DNA from: an uncultured Mollicutes bacterium
Lineage (GTDB): Bacteria; Bacillota_I; Bacilli_A; RFN20; CAG-826
Direction: 5' to 3'
Assembly (NCBI GenBank): GCA_900540385.1
Contig: UQFY01000010.1
Span: 8,141-72,140, forward strand
Length of the DNA stretch: 64,000 nt
Positions 41,428-50,729 of this stretch are shown in pieces (position 1 is the stretch's first letter; the number at the start of each line of letters is the position of its first letter). The position numbers and the translations under genes are program-made. Below the pieces are notes generated by a model. That model did no database searches, was not told the origin of the DNA, and saw nothing but the letters and a program-made list of their open reading frames with translations.

Positions 41428-41841
41428 ATGGCAGAAACAACAGTTAAAACAAGAAAAGTTCATAGCAAAAGATGGCATATAGTTTGGCGAAGCATCGTTT
41501 GCACTTTAGATGGTGCACTCGCTCTTGGCGGAATTATCATGATCATCTTAGGCATTATTTCTGATTATTTACCTAAGAAGAATAGCGATAATTGGACCGG
41601 TAATGCTGCTTTTCAAGCGGCAACTGGCATGGACTATCGCTGGTTCGGTTTTATCTTAATCGTTTGTTCAGTCGCCTTGATGTTCTTAGCCTTTAACGTG
41701 ATGGCGCATCATGATGCCTCCGACAAAGAACGTGAACTTAGAAGACAAGAAAGAATGAAAGTTCTTGCTGCCTCCCAAGAAACAAGTCAAAAGAATGAGC
41801 AAGAAGCGGTTGTTGTTACCGTAACCGAAAAACAAAAATAG
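41428..41841 (+). CDS. Two-helix membrane protein (137 aa)
   Basis: I do not recognise this protein. A basic start (KTRKVHSKRWHIVWRS) precedes membrane helix 1 (LDGALALGGIIMIILGII) and, after a short outer loop, helix 2 (WFGFILIVCSVALMFLAFNV). A charged cytoplasmic tail with a probable coiled coil (ASDKERELRRQERMKVLAAS) follows. It shares an operon with the helical protein at 40527 and ends in a strong terminator. Confidence 0.75.
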   Translation: MAETTVKTRKVHSKRWHIVWRSIVCTLDGALALGGIIMIILGIISDYLPKKNSDNWTGNAAFQAATGMDYRWFGFILIVCSVALMFLAFNVMAHHDASDKERELRRQERMKVLAASQETSQKNEQEAVVVTVTEKQK

Positions 41842-41855
41842 TTTCTAAAAAACCA

Positions 41856-41884
41856 AAAATCCCCTGCAAAAGTAGGGGGTTTTT
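41856..41884 (+). terminator. Terminator
   Basis: AAAAATCCCCT and AGGGGGTTTTT pair around a short loop; the T run follows. Confidence 0.85.
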
Positions 41885-41939
41885 CATATTCTGCACAAAG
41901 AAAAAGCGCTATATTTCAAGCGCTTCCGTTTTATGTGAC

Positions 41940-42587
41940 TTATTTAATGGTTCCGAAGATACGATCACCGGCATCGCCTAATCCTGGGCAGATATAAGCA
42001 TTTTCGTTTAATTCGCGATCTAATGCACCAATGGTGAGAGGAACTTCTGGGAAAGCTTTCTCAAAGGCTTCAACACCTTCTGGGGCTGCAATGATGCAGA
42101 TGAAATGAAGATGTTTGGCACCATGTTGTTTTAAAAGGGTTAAGGCGTCAATTGCTGAACCACCAGTTGCTAACATTGGGTCAACAACATAAATTTCACG
42201 ATCCTCTAAGTCGTATGGGAGTTTGCAATAATACTCGTGAGGAATGTGTGTTTCTTCGTCACGGTATAAACCAATATGACCAACTTTTGCGGATGGGACG
42301 AGTTCCGTCATTCCATCGACCATTCCTAAACCTGCGCGAAGGATAGGGACGAAACATAATTTTTTGCCAGAGACCATTGGCTGCATGCTTTTTTCAATTG
42401 GAGTTTCTACTTCAACTAAATGCGTTGGCAAATCACGTAAGGCTTCATAGCCTTCCATAATCGCGATTTCCTTTACGACGCGTCTGAATTCGTTTGTCCC
42501 CGTGTTCTTATCACGGAGAATGCTGATTTTGTGCTTGATTAAAGGATGGTCAAGCAAGGTGACGTTGGGATACTTAGATAAGTCCAT
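41940..42587 (-). CDS. upp: Uracil phosphoribosyltransferase
   Basis: Upp salvages uracil to UMP with PRPP. The 215-residue protein has the PRPP motif VVDPMLATGGSAIDAL near residue 130 and the terminal uracil-binding PGLGDAGDRIFGT. An agagg ribosome binding site precedes ATG 42587. It is divergent from apt; the two salvage genes share an intergenic region of 128 bases. Confidence 0.96.
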   Translation of the reverse strand: MDLSKYPNVTLLDHPLIKHKISILRDKNTGTNEFRRVVKEIAIMEGYEALRDLPTHLVEVETPIEKSMQPMVSGKKLCFVPILRAGLGMVDGMTELVPSAKVGHIGLYRDEETHIPHEYYCKLPYDLEDREIYVVDPMLATGGSAIDALTLLKQHGAKHLHFICIIAAPEGVEAFEKAFPEVPLTIGALDRELNENAYICPGLGDAGDRIFGTIK

Positions 42588-42715
42588 ATAAATGCCTCTT
42601 TTCAGCCCTCTAATATATCATAAACATAGAATATTTCACGAAGATTTTTAAAAAGAAAAAACTCCCTTTTCACCGCGATAATTATTTGTATAATAATCTT
42701 TTGTGAGGTAAAAAA

Positions 42716-43240
42716 ATGGACTATTCAAAATACATTGGTGTTACGCCAGATTTTCCTACCGCTGGAATCTCTTTTAAAGACGTATCTCCTTTATGCGCCG
42801 ACCCTGCCGCTTTTAAGAATGCGATTGATGATTTAGCCAAGATGGCAGAGAAATATCATCCAGACGTAATCATTGGCCCTGAAGCAAGAGGCTTCCTTTT
42901 CGGCTCTGCTTTAGCTTATAAAATGGGCTTAGGATTCATTATGGCTAGAAAAGCAGGAAAACTCCCTGGAAAAACCTATTCCATCGAATATTCTTTGGAG
43001 TATGGAAAAGCGAAAATCGAAGTACCCGCTTGCGCTTTAAAGAAAGGGCAACGTGTTTTATTAGTCGATGATCTTCTTGCCACTGGCGGTTCTTTGAAAG
43101 CGTTAGGGGAATTAATTCGCGAAGCAGGAGCCATTCCAGTTGGCGCTTTAACTATCATCAATCTGAAAGAAATCGAAGGTTGGAAGAAACTTGACTTCCC
43201 ATGTGAATGCCTTGTTGAATTAAGCGCTCTTCACGCTTAA
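42716..43240 (+). CDS. apt: Adenine phosphoribosyltransferase
   Basis: Apt converts adenine and PRPP to AMP. The 174-residue protein has GPEARGFLFGSALAYKMG near residue 58 and the PRPP loop VLLVDDLLATGGSLKAL near 118. A TATAAT box lies at 42689-42694 and a gtgagg ribosome binding site precedes ATG 42716. With upp and deoD it forms a base-salvage set in this window. A terminator follows. Confidence 0.96.
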   Translation: MDYSKYIGVTPDFPTAGISFKDVSPLCADPAAFKNAIDDLAKMAEKYHPDVIIGPEARGFLFGSALAYKMGLGFIMARKAGKLPGKTYSIEYSLEYGKAKIEVPACALKKGQRVLLVDDLLATGGSLKALGELIREAGAIPVGALTIINLKEIEGWKKLDFPCECLVELSALHA

Positions 43241-43257
43241 TAAGCAATTGTTTTTAT

Positions 43258-43290
43258 AAAAAATGACTGGCGCTGGTCAGTCATTTTCTT
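43258..43290. terminator. Bidirectional terminator between apt and the Nudix gene
   Basis: AAAATGACTG and CAGTCATTTT pair around GCGCTGGT with A and T runs outside. It overlaps the end of the Nudix gene. Confidence 0.75.
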
Positions 43291-43927
43291 TTGCTTTGAA
43301 ACGTTCTGCCATATACATCAGCCAAATTCTTACGTGTAGGGGTATGATGTATTTAGGGTCTTTAAAGAGAGCTAGGCATTGATTGATAGGAACGAATTTG
43401 GAGTTAATATCCTCAAACTCTTCTAGGGAAGTAGAAGATGTTTCTTTCACCTCCGCCATAAGGAAGGCGTTACATTCATCGGTTAAGCCACTTGATGTGG
43501 GACTAAAAGGTGTCAGGACTTCAATGTTTTCGATTTTTGAAGCGCCAACCTCTTCCTTTGCTTCACGAAGAGCTGCCTCATTTAGGGTTTCTTTGCCTTC
43601 TATTAGCCCAGCAGGCACAGAAAACACATAATTCCCTATCGCTGGTCGGAATTGCTTCGTTAAGAGGATTTCTAGCTTCCCTTCACGAAAACGATATAAG
43701 CCAATGACCACAGCATCTGGATTTGAATACTTATGAATGACAGGCCTTAAGCCATTCTCTTCTTTTCTTGACGCAAGGAAGTAACGATGTTCTTTAAGAA
43801 CACCTTCCTTAAGAACATCATAATGAAGAACATAGAAATTCAAAAAAGGATGATTGGTCTCCTTTTCTAAGGAGGAGAGCCTCCAATTCATTTTTCCATG
43901 TTCTACATCAAAGAAAGAATCACTCAT
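43277..43927 (-). CDS. Nudix hydrolase, ADP-ribose pyrophosphatase-like
   Basis: The 216-residue protein has a complete Nudix box (GX5EX7REUXEEXGU) in GLIEGKETLNEAALREAKEE plus VG, near residue 108. The RPVIHKYSNPDAV and LTKQFRPAIGNYVFSVPAG stretches are typical of ADP-ribose pyrophosphatases. ATG 43927 is chosen because of its gggagacgaaac ribosome binding site. It overlaps hslO by eight bases and ends the hslO-Nudix transcript. Confidence 0.88.
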   Translation of the reverse strand: MSDSFFDVEHGKMNWRLSSLEKETNHPFLNFYVLHYDVLKEGVLKEHRYFLASRKEENGLRPVIHKYSNPDAVVIGLYRFREGKLEILLTKQFRPAIGNYVFSVPAGLIEGKETLNEAALREAKEEVGASKIENIEVLTPFSPTSSGLTDECNAFLMAEVKETSSTSLEEFEDINSKFVPINQCLALFKDPKYIIPLHVRIWLMYMAERFKAKEND

Positions 43928-44822
43928 GTTTCGTCTCCCTTTTAACAAGTATCTCTTGCAAAACGGATTTATCATAAGAATAGGATTTTCCACAGAAGTT
44001 GCAGTTCAAATCCACTGGCTTTTCTTCATTAATTAAATCTTGAAGATCCTTGCTTGGCAAAGAAGAAAGAACACGAAGGCCTCTTTCATAAGAACAGTTA
44101 CATTTCCAAGAAACGTCTTTTTCCTCCTCAAAGAGAGGGTTTAATCCCTTCATGACGATTTCTAAGATCGCCTTTGGAGAATCTTCGTTCTCTTCTAACA
44201 TCTTTGTTACAGACGGGATAGTTTTCAAATTGTTTTCCAAAATGGAGATCGTTTCTTCGGAAGTGTTAGGCATTAATTGGATTAAGAAACCACCAGCGTG
44301 ATTGACAACGACTTTTTCTTTATCAAAATGAACACCAAGTCCTATAGCGGAAGGGGTTTGTTCGGATTGAGCAAAATAATAAGCGAGGTCTTCAGCGATT
44401 TCGCCGGTTTGTAAATCGATTTGCGATATATAAGGGGTCTTTAAACCCAAATCTCTAATGACAATGAGATGGCCTTTACCAATAGCTCCACCAACATTAA
44501 GGTGCCCCGCTTGATTTGGAGGCAAAATAACGGAAGGATTAGAAACGTAAGAACGGACTTCTCCAGCGTTATTAGAAATAGCGCTTATATGGGATAATTC
44601 ACCATCTCCAGCAATTTCTAATGTGAGGGTATCGCTTTCATTTTTTAACCAATGTCCCATCATTAAAGCGGCAGACATCAATCTTCCGATTGCGGCCGTG
44701 CTGATAGGAGAAAGGTTTTGCAAGCTTCTTTTGTAATCCACTAGATCTTTGCTAGTGATGGCGATGGCTTTAATCTCGTCGTTTTCGCTACGTGCGGTAA
44801 TCAAATGGTCTTTATAGTTCAT
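43920..44822 (-). CDS. hslO: Hsp33 redox-activated chaperone
   Basis: Hsp33 is a cytoplasmic holdase activated by oxidation of its zinc cysteines. The protein has 300 residues from ATG 44822. The C-terminal zinc pairs are visible as WKCNCSYERG near residue 240 and CNFCGKSY near residue 273. The preceding ABC exporter gene ends four bases upstream, so hslO is probably part of that operon. The longer in-frame start at 44873 lies inside the ABC gene and is rejected. Confidence 0.95.
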   Translation of the reverse strand: MNYKDHLITARSENDEIKAIAITSKDLVDYKRSLQNLSPISTAAIGRLMSAALMMGHWLKNESDTLTLEIAGDGELSHISAISNNAGEVRSYVSNPSVILPPNQAGHLNVGGAIGKGHLIVIRDLGLKTPYISQIDLQTGEIAEDLAYYFAQSEQTPSAIGLGVHFDKEKVVVNHAGGFLIQLMPNTSEETISILENNLKTIPSVTKMLEENEDSPKAILEIVMKGLNPLFEEEKDVSWKCNCSYERGLRVLSSLPSKDLQDLINEEKPVDLNCNFCGKSYSYDKSVLQEILVKRETKHE

Positions 44823-44826
44823 ATTT

Positions 44827-46638
44827 TCATTCAAAGGCAAACTGAGAGTTATAAAGGGAGGCATAGAAACCACCTTTTTTCATCAGTTCTTCGTGGTTGC
44901 CTTGTTCGATAATGTTACCATCTTTCATCACCAAAATCATATCGGCGTTGCGGATTGTAGATAGACGATGGGCAATAACGAAGGACGTCTTATTCTTCGT
45001 AAGCTTATCCATTGCTTCTTGAATGACTTCTTCTGTTCGTGTATCAACGTTGGAAGTGGCTTCATCAAGAATCATCATCGGGGACTTTCTAAGCATTGCC
45101 CTAGCGATGGTAAGAAGTTGTTTTTGACCACCGGAAATGCTGTTTGTGTCTTTAATGTAATAATCTAAACCGTTTGGCAAAGTATCCACGAAATGATCTA
45201 ATTTCACTTCTTTTAGGACTTCACGAATCTCTTCATCGGTAACGCCTTTCGTATTGTAGATTAGATTGTCACGAATGCTTCCTTCGAATACCCATGTATC
45301 TTGTAGGACCATACCGAAAATGTCATGAATCTCTTTTCTTGGCATCTCTTTGGTGGAGATGTCATTAATCGAAATTTCGCCTCCATTAATTTCATAGAAA
45401 CGCATAAGGAGGTTAACCATGGTGGTTTTTCCCGCTCCCGTAGGACCAACGATTGCCACCTTCATCCCTGGTTTAATATCAGCGGAGAAATCATGAATGA
45501 TCTCTCTACTTGGATCATAGGAGAAAGAAACATCTTTGAATTGAACTTCTCCAGTGAATGGAGCCTTCTCCTTCAACAACTTATAAGACATATGGTCTTC
45601 GTTAGATAATTCTGGCTCTTTTAAGAAGTCAAAGACGCGTTTTCCTGCCGCTAAAGCTGTTTGCAAGGTATTTAAAGCTTGGGCAATTTGGGTAAATGGT
45701 TGTTGGAAAAGACGGACATATATCATAAAGGCTGCAATCGTTCCTAAAGTGATGCCACCGATTCCATTGGCGATAAAAAGTCCGCCACTTACGATAATGG
45801 CTCCATAACATAAATAAGAGATGAAGCTACTCATAGGCATCATTAATCCGCCAAAGAATTGGGCTTTGAACATATATTCTTTTAAAAGTTGGTTTTTCTT
45901 TTCAAAAGCGCCATTTTCCTTCTTATCGGCATTGAATAGCTTTATGACTAATTGACCAGAGAATTTCTCTTCAACGGCCCCCTGTATGACGCCAATTTGA
46001 CTTTGACGCTTTGCGAATTGAGGCATAGCAAGCTTCATAATCATGCCTATAAACAAAAGCATAAGTGGAATGGAAATCAAAGCAATTAAACCTAGTTGCC
46101 AGGATTTAATGAACATGCCAATAAGGGATGCGACCAACATAAATAGAGCGCTAAGCAAAGAAACGACGGCGGTATCAATCGATTGGGATAAGGAATCCAC
46201 ATCGTTTGTAACACGGGATAGAACGTCTCCAATTTGTGTTCCATCAAAATAGGCAAGAGGTAGGCGATTGATTTTCTTTGTGATATCTTTTCTCAAAGAA
46301 TTTGCGTAACGTTGGGTTACTGTAGCAACAATAAAAGAAGAAAGATAAGAACAGATAGCGCAAGAAACGTACATCAAGCCTAAAATCAAAGCGTATTTTC
46401 CAACCAAGGTCATATCAATCGTTCGTGTTGCAGCATGATCAGAAATCTCATTCGTTAAATCTTCAACGTAATTTGGAGCCAATACGGCAAGGATCACGTT
46501 AATTAAAATGAAGATGGCGGCAAGTAAAATAGGAAGGAAATAATTTTTTAGTGAAGATAGAAGCTTAGCGGCGGCTTCTCTTTTTTCTTCTTTGGTTAAT
46601 TTCTTTCTCGCTTTTCCGAAAATTGGACGTGGGCTCAT
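44827..46638 (-). CDS. ABC exporter subunit (MdlB/MsbA-like)
   Basis: This is a half-transporter of about 603 residues: six membrane helices (residues 35-330), then an ABC ATPase with Walker A GPTGAGKTT, signature ISGGQKQLL and MILDEATSNVD Walker B with a catalytic glutamate. It pairs with the upstream gene, which it overlaps by four bases. ATG 46638 is chosen for its aaaggaggaattaggttt ribosome binding site. Heterodimers of this type export drugs, lipids or peptides; the substrate is not shown. Confidence 0.93.
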   Translation of the reverse strand: MSPRPIFGKARKKLTKEEKREAAAKLLSSLKNYFLPILLAAIFILINVILAVLAPNYVEDLTNEISDHAATRTIDMTLVGKYALILGLMYVSCAICSYLSSFIVATVTQRYANSLRKDITKKINRLPLAYFDGTQIGDVLSRVTNDVDSLSQSIDTAVVSLLSALFMLVASLIGMFIKSWQLGLIALISIPLMLLFIGMIMKLAMPQFAKRQSQIGVIQGAVEEKFSGQLVIKLFNADKKENGAFEKKNQLLKEYMFKAQFFGGLMMPMSSFISYLCYGAIIVSGGLFIANGIGGITLGTIAAFMIYVRLFQQPFTQIAQALNTLQTALAAGKRVFDFLKEPELSNEDHMSYKLLKEKAPFTGEVQFKDVSFSYDPSREIIHDFSADIKPGMKVAIVGPTGAGKTTMVNLLMRFYEINGGEISINDISTKEMPRKEIHDIFGMVLQDTWVFEGSIRDNLIYNTKGVTDEEIREVLKEVKLDHFVDTLPNGLDYYIKDTNSISGGQKQLLTIARAMLRKSPMMILDEATSNVDTRTEEVIQEAMDKLTKNKTSFVIAHRLSTIRNADMILVMKDGNIIEQGNHEELMKKGGFYASLYNSQFAFE

Positions 46639-48515
46639 AAACCTAATTCCTCCTTTGATAATTGTGATAAAGCAATGTCTCGATAAGTGGAGCAAGTATG
46701 CAACAAATCCTTGTGCTTGCCTTGTCCGACGACCTCACCATTTTCCAAAACGATGATCTCGTCTGCATCCATGATGGTTCCAATTCTTTGGGCGACGATG
46801 ATTTTCGTTACGTTTGGCAAAGAGTTTTTGATGTTTTCACGAACTTGTAAATCCGTTTTAAAATCAAGAGCGGAGAAAGAATCATCAAAGACCATGATTT
46901 CTGGATCGATGGCTAAGGCTCGAGCGATACAAATTCTTTGCTTTTGCCCACCTGAGACGTTCGTTCCTCCTTGAGCAATAGGCGCGTTATATTTATCTGG
47001 CGTTTCTTCAATAAAAGAACTTGCACAAGCAATATCCGCGACTTTTTTCATTTTCTCTTCGCTAAGAGTGTCAACCCCAAAACCAATATTGGAGGCAACC
47101 GTACCAGAGAAAAGAACGCCTTTTTGAGGGACGAATCCGATTTTAGAACGCAAGGTTTTTTGTTTGATGTCTTTGATATTGGCTCCATCGATTTTTACTT
47201 CGCCTGAAGTTACATCGTATAAACGTGAGACCAAATTCACGAGAGAAGACTTACCACATCCAGTCGCGCCAATTATCGCGATGGTTTGCCCTGCATTGGC
47301 GTGGAAGGATAGATGGGAAATGATTGGTTTCTCTCCATCAGGATATTGGAAAGAAACGTCTTTGAATTCAATCTCACCTTCACTAGAAAGAACTGCTTCT
47401 TTTTCTGGATCTTGAATAGAGGATTCCGTAGCTAAAAGCTCGTTGATACGTTTTGCGGAAATGGAGGCTCTTGGCCAAAGAACAAACATCATTAACAACA
47501 TCATGAAGGACATGACGATTTGTACGGCTAAAGTCGAGAAAGAGGAAATTGTGGCATAATCCGCTTTCCCTTGGTTAATAACATATGCGCCAACAGCAAG
47601 AATACCTACTGTCACTCCATCCATAACAATGGTCATGACAGGATTTAAGATGCCCATTGCTCGGGAAGTAAAGAGGTTCAACTTCGTTAAATCGTCGTTG
47701 GCTTTTTTGAATTTTTCTTCTTGATATTCTTCTGCGTTATAAGCGTGAACAACGCGGATTCCAGTAATGTGTTCTCGCGTAATGCCGTTTAATCTATCCA
47801 CGATTTGCTGGGAAATTTTGAATTTTGGAAGGACTAAAATCATAATGACAGCTAAGGCAACAACCAAAATCAGAATTGCAACGATAGTGGTTAAGGTTAA
47901 TTCGCTTGAAGAAGCTTGAATCTTACAAATGGCCCAAATAGAAGTGACAGGAGCAGCAAATACCATTCTTAACATCAAGAGAATGCACATCTGAATTTGT
48001 TCGATATCGTTTGTTGCTCTTGTAATTAAAGAAGCAGTGGAGAAACGATTGATTTCCGCTAATGAGAAAGTGGATACTTTTTCGTTGATGTCGCTACGAA
48101 TTTTGGTGGCGAAATGAGCCGTTACTGCTGAAGCGATAACCGAAATCAACATCGCAGTAAGCGTATAGGAAAGAGCATATAAGGCGAAATATCCGGCGTG
48201 GACCCAAACTTTGCCCATCGAAGCGTCCGCGATATTTGTAATTGTTTCAACCATGGCTGGTTCTAAACCAGGAACAGCAGAAATTCTTTCTTTTAATACG
48301 TTCCAATCGGAACCACATGACTTAAAGAAAGCGTAAACTGTATCTCCTAATAAAGATGGGTCTTTTTGATAGCCGATATAGGTGATTTCTCTCATGAGGT
48401 TCGCAATTTCATCGGTTAATTGCATTGTGCACCAAACCTGAAGAACCGTTAAAGCAACTATTAAGAGAATAAAAACCCAATCTAAAGGTCGAAATTTTTT
48501 GAACAATTTGAACAT
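46635..48515 (-). CDS. ABC exporter subunit (MdlA-like), degenerate catalytic site
   Basis: The 626-residue partner has six membrane helices and an ABC ATPase with Walker A GATGCGKSS, signature VSGGQKQR and Walker B MVFDDSFSALD. In the Walker B the usual catalytic glutamate is aspartate (FDDS), the known mark of the degenerate site in heterodimeric exporters; the partner keeps EAT. The promoter (TTGACA, 16 bases, TAAAAT) and the palindrome at 48537-48550 lie directly upstream, with an aaggagg ribosome binding site. Confidence 0.93.
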   Translation of the reverse strand: MFKLFKKFRPLDWVFILLIVALTVLQVWCTMQLTDEIANLMREITYIGYQKDPSLLGDTVYAFFKSCGSDWNVLKERISAVPGLEPAMVETITNIADASMGKVWVHAGYFALYALSYTLTAMLISVIASAVTAHFATKIRSDINEKVSTFSLAEINRFSTASLITRATNDIEQIQMCILLMLRMVFAAPVTSIWAICKIQASSSELTLTTIVAILILVVALAVIMILVLPKFKISQQIVDRLNGITREHITGIRVVHAYNAEEYQEEKFKKANDDLTKLNLFTSRAMGILNPVMTIVMDGVTVGILAVGAYVINQGKADYATISSFSTLAVQIVMSFMMLLMMFVLWPRASISAKRINELLATESSIQDPEKEAVLSSEGEIEFKDVSFQYPDGEKPIISHLSFHANAGQTIAIIGATGCGKSSLVNLVSRLYDVTSGEVKIDGANIKDIKQKTLRSKIGFVPQKGVLFSGTVASNIGFGVDTLSEEKMKKVADIACASSFIEETPDKYNAPIAQGGTNVSGGQKQRICIARALAIDPEIMVFDDSFSALDFKTDLQVRENIKNSLPNVTKIIVAQRIGTIMDADEIIVLENGEVVGQGKHKDLLHTCSTYRDIALSQLSKEELGL

Positions 48516-48536
48516 TAGATGTACCTCCTTAAAATG

Positions 48537-48579
48537 GTTTGCATGCGAACTATTTTAGGTATTTCACATCTTTTGTCAA
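48537..48579 (-). promoter_or_regulatory. Promoter and palindromic operator of the ABC exporter operon
   Basis: On the minus strand TTGACA (48574-48579) and TAAAAT (48552-48557) are 16 bases apart. The inverted repeat GTTTGCATGCGAAC (48537-48550 on the plus strand, one mismatch) covers the predicted transcription start. It resembles operators of MarR-type repressors of such exporters. Confidence 0.65.
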
Positions 48580-48629
48580 TGCTTAAAAAATATTTTTTAA
48601 ATAAAAATTTTATAAAGAAATGAAGGGGG

Positions 48630-49997
48630 CTATTTTACGATGTTTTTCACTTCCGAAATAATCTCTTCTTTTGGGGAAGAAACGATCTCGAGATAGGCTT
48701 GTTTGCCTCTTACCTCATAAAGAGAAAATTCTTGCCCCTTGTAATTTAAACGGGTCTTAATTTTCTCCTCAGCCTTAGAGATTTCAAAGCCGTTATCTAG
48801 GAAAGAAAAGATGACGTCATCATTAGAAGACCAAACGTGAGAGATATCGTTTTCATCCAGTAAGACATTGATAGGACGAATGATTTTATTATCCATACGG
48901 AACTTAGGGGCTCCCTTATGAACAAGGGATCCTGGTATATAGGTTTTTCCTCCATCCAAAGATCTTTCACGGAAACGCAAAAGATTTTGATTTTCTAGTT
49001 TTTCTCCTGGGACGGTGAAATAGAAATCTTTTTGATAGGAGACGCTTTCGATCTTGGAGTCCTTCTTTAATTGCTTTATGGCTTCGATATTTTCTACTGG
49101 GAAGGTGTCTCTTGAGGTGTATAAGTCACCTTCTCTTAATTCATGGAAGGAGAAATCATTTTCAAGAACGATATCTGCTTGGCTTTTATTTGGCAAAATG
49201 GTTTTGCGGTAGGAATCCAAAATATATTTGAAATAAAGACTGATGGTAAAGGCGCTACTTGCGGAGGTGAGTTTCTTATCACGGATGATTCTACGAAGGA
49301 AAAGAGTCTTAGGATTTCCTTCAATAAAATTCTTCACAGGTGAAAAAGAGGCGACCCGTGTAACGAAATTCGGGTTTAGAGCATAGATTCCCTCGACAAT
49401 AATAACGTCATAATTCTTGCCATCCCAAAGAACGTCGCTAGGCATTCTTTCGCTGGTGATCTTAGAATAGTTTTTTGCATAGATAGCTTGATTATCAAAT
49501 AGAAGTTTAATATCTTCTGCCGCTTCAGGAAGGTTATAAACCGTCGGTTCATCAAAGTTCAATTTCTTCCATTCTTCATTTAAAGCGGGTATGAAGACGT
49601 CCAGTTTATCTTCAGGCAAAAGATCTTTAATCTCTTCTTTAATCTTTGGAAGAGTGCCCCAATCGTATTTCTTATCGAAAGGAACGTTGATAATAATCTT
49701 TTTAATACGTTTGATAATTTCAGGCATATTCTCCAAAGAAGAATGAAAATAATTCAAATTCACTTTATTTGGAATGATTCCCGAAAGACCGAAGTTATAT
49801 TGGTCCAATGAAAAGGTAAGGCAACGTTTTCCCGCCCCTTCAAAAGCCTTTTTCAATGAGGCAGCTAAGAAAGATTTACCTGAAGATGAAGCTCCAGCGA
49901 TGATAATTAACGCTTTAGAGCTCTTCTCTAATTGCTCTTCGGCAAGATCCGTATTTGCAAAAATCCATTTATCTGTGTGATGGCAAGTATATTTCAT
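48630..49997 (-). CDS. Uridine kinase-like protein fused to a CYTH-like domain (455 aa)
   Basis: Residues 30-300 form a P-loop kinase of the uridine kinase/phosphoribulokinase group: Walker A IIAGASSSGKS near residue 32, LTFSLDQYNF near 59 and DVIIVEGIYALNP near 199, then an RRIIRDKKL lid. The C-terminal 140 residues look like a CYTH/triphosphate tunnel domain, with alternating charged strands such as LLRFRERSLDGG and LYEVRGKQAYLEIV. UK-CYTH fusions are known in plants (TTM1 and TTM2), where the CYTH part hydrolyses pyrophosphate. Here the activity is inferred. It is a single gene with an aggagc ribosome binding site. Confidence 0.75.
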   Translation of the reverse strand: MKYTCHHTDKWIFANTDLAEEQLEKSSKALIIIAGASSSGKSFLAASLKKAFEGAGKRCLTFSLDQYNFGLSGIIPNKVNLNYFHSSLENMPEIIKRIKKIIINVPFDKKYDWGTLPKIKEEIKDLLPEDKLDVFIPALNEEWKKLNFDEPTVYNLPEAAEDIKLLFDNQAIYAKNYSKITSERMPSDVLWDGKNYDVIIVEGIYALNPNFVTRVASFSPVKNFIEGNPKTLFLRRIIRDKKLTSASSAFTISLYFKYILDSYRKTILPNKSQADIVLENDFSFHELREGDLYTSRDTFPVENIEAIKQLKKDSKIESVSYQKDFYFTVPGEKLENQNLLRFRERSLDGGKTYIPGSLVHKGAPKFRMDNKIIRPINVLLDENDISHVWSSNDDVIFSFLDNGFEISKAEEKIKTRLNYKGQEFSLYEVRGKQAYLEIVSSPKEEIISEVKNIVK

Positions 49998-50106
49998 AAG
50001 CGTGCTCCTATGGCTAACATTCTAGGAAGAAATACCTCTCTTTGGAAGAAAAGATGCTTAGATTTGCTACATTCTTTTCCTCTTTTCTTTTAGAATGATG
50101 ATGGTT

Positions 50107-50727
50107 ATGGAAATGAGCGAATTAGAAAAAATGAGTCAGGGAAAACTATATGATGCGGGCGACCCTTCTTTATCTAAGGCAAGAGATAAAGCTCATTCTT
50201 TGGCTTTTCGTTATAATCAATTAGATGAACTTCATAAAGAAGAAAGAACAGAAATTCTCAAAGAACTTCTTCCGAATTTGGGGGAGGGTTCATTCCTAAC
50301 GGGTCCTATCTATTTTGATTATGGCTTTAACTTTCATACAGGGGCTCGTTTCTATGCTAATTTTCATTTTGTTTGTCTTGATGTATGCGAAGTTGATATA
50401 GGAAATGACGTATATTGTGGTCCCAACGTTTCTATCAATACGCCTCTTCACCCTCTTTTAGCCGAGGAAAGAAACCAGTATATGAGTGAACATGGAATGA
50501 CCGATAAGGAATACGGAAAGAAAATCGTGATTGGCTCAAATTGTTGGCTCGCTTCAAATGTAACAATCTGTGCCGGTGCTCATATTGGAAATGATTGTGT
50601 GATTGGCGCAGGGAGTGTGGTTGTTGGTAATATACCTGATGGGTATCTTGCTTATGGGGTGCCCGCCAAACCAATACGGAAGATCAACAAAGAAGATTCC
50701 GTCTATTTGAAAAAGGATTTATTTTAA
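50107..50727 (+). CDS. Sugar O-acetyltransferase (maltose acetyltransferase family)
   Basis: The protein is a left-handed beta-helix acetyltransferase that uses acetyl-CoA. The N-terminal cap starts SELEKMSQGKLYDAGDP. The hexapeptide core contains NTPLHPLLAEERN with the catalytic histidine, IGSNCWLASNVTICAGAHIG and the VPAKPIRKI end. Several ATGs are possible (50095, 50098, 50101, 50107, 50113). A TAGAAT box at 50091-50096 would start transcription near 50103, so 50107 is the first ATG inside the mRNA, with almost no leader. Confidence 0.88.
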   Translation: MEMSELEKMSQGKLYDAGDPSLSKARDKAHSLAFRYNQLDELHKEERTEILKELLPNLGEGSFLTGPIYFDYGFNFHTGARFYANFHFVCLDVCEVDIGNDVYCGPNVSINTPLHPLLAEERNQYMSEHGMTDKEYGKKIVIGSNCWLASNVTICAGAHIGNDCVIGAGSVVVGNIPDGYLAYGVPAKPIRKINKEDSVYLKKDLF

Positions 50728-50729
50728 TT

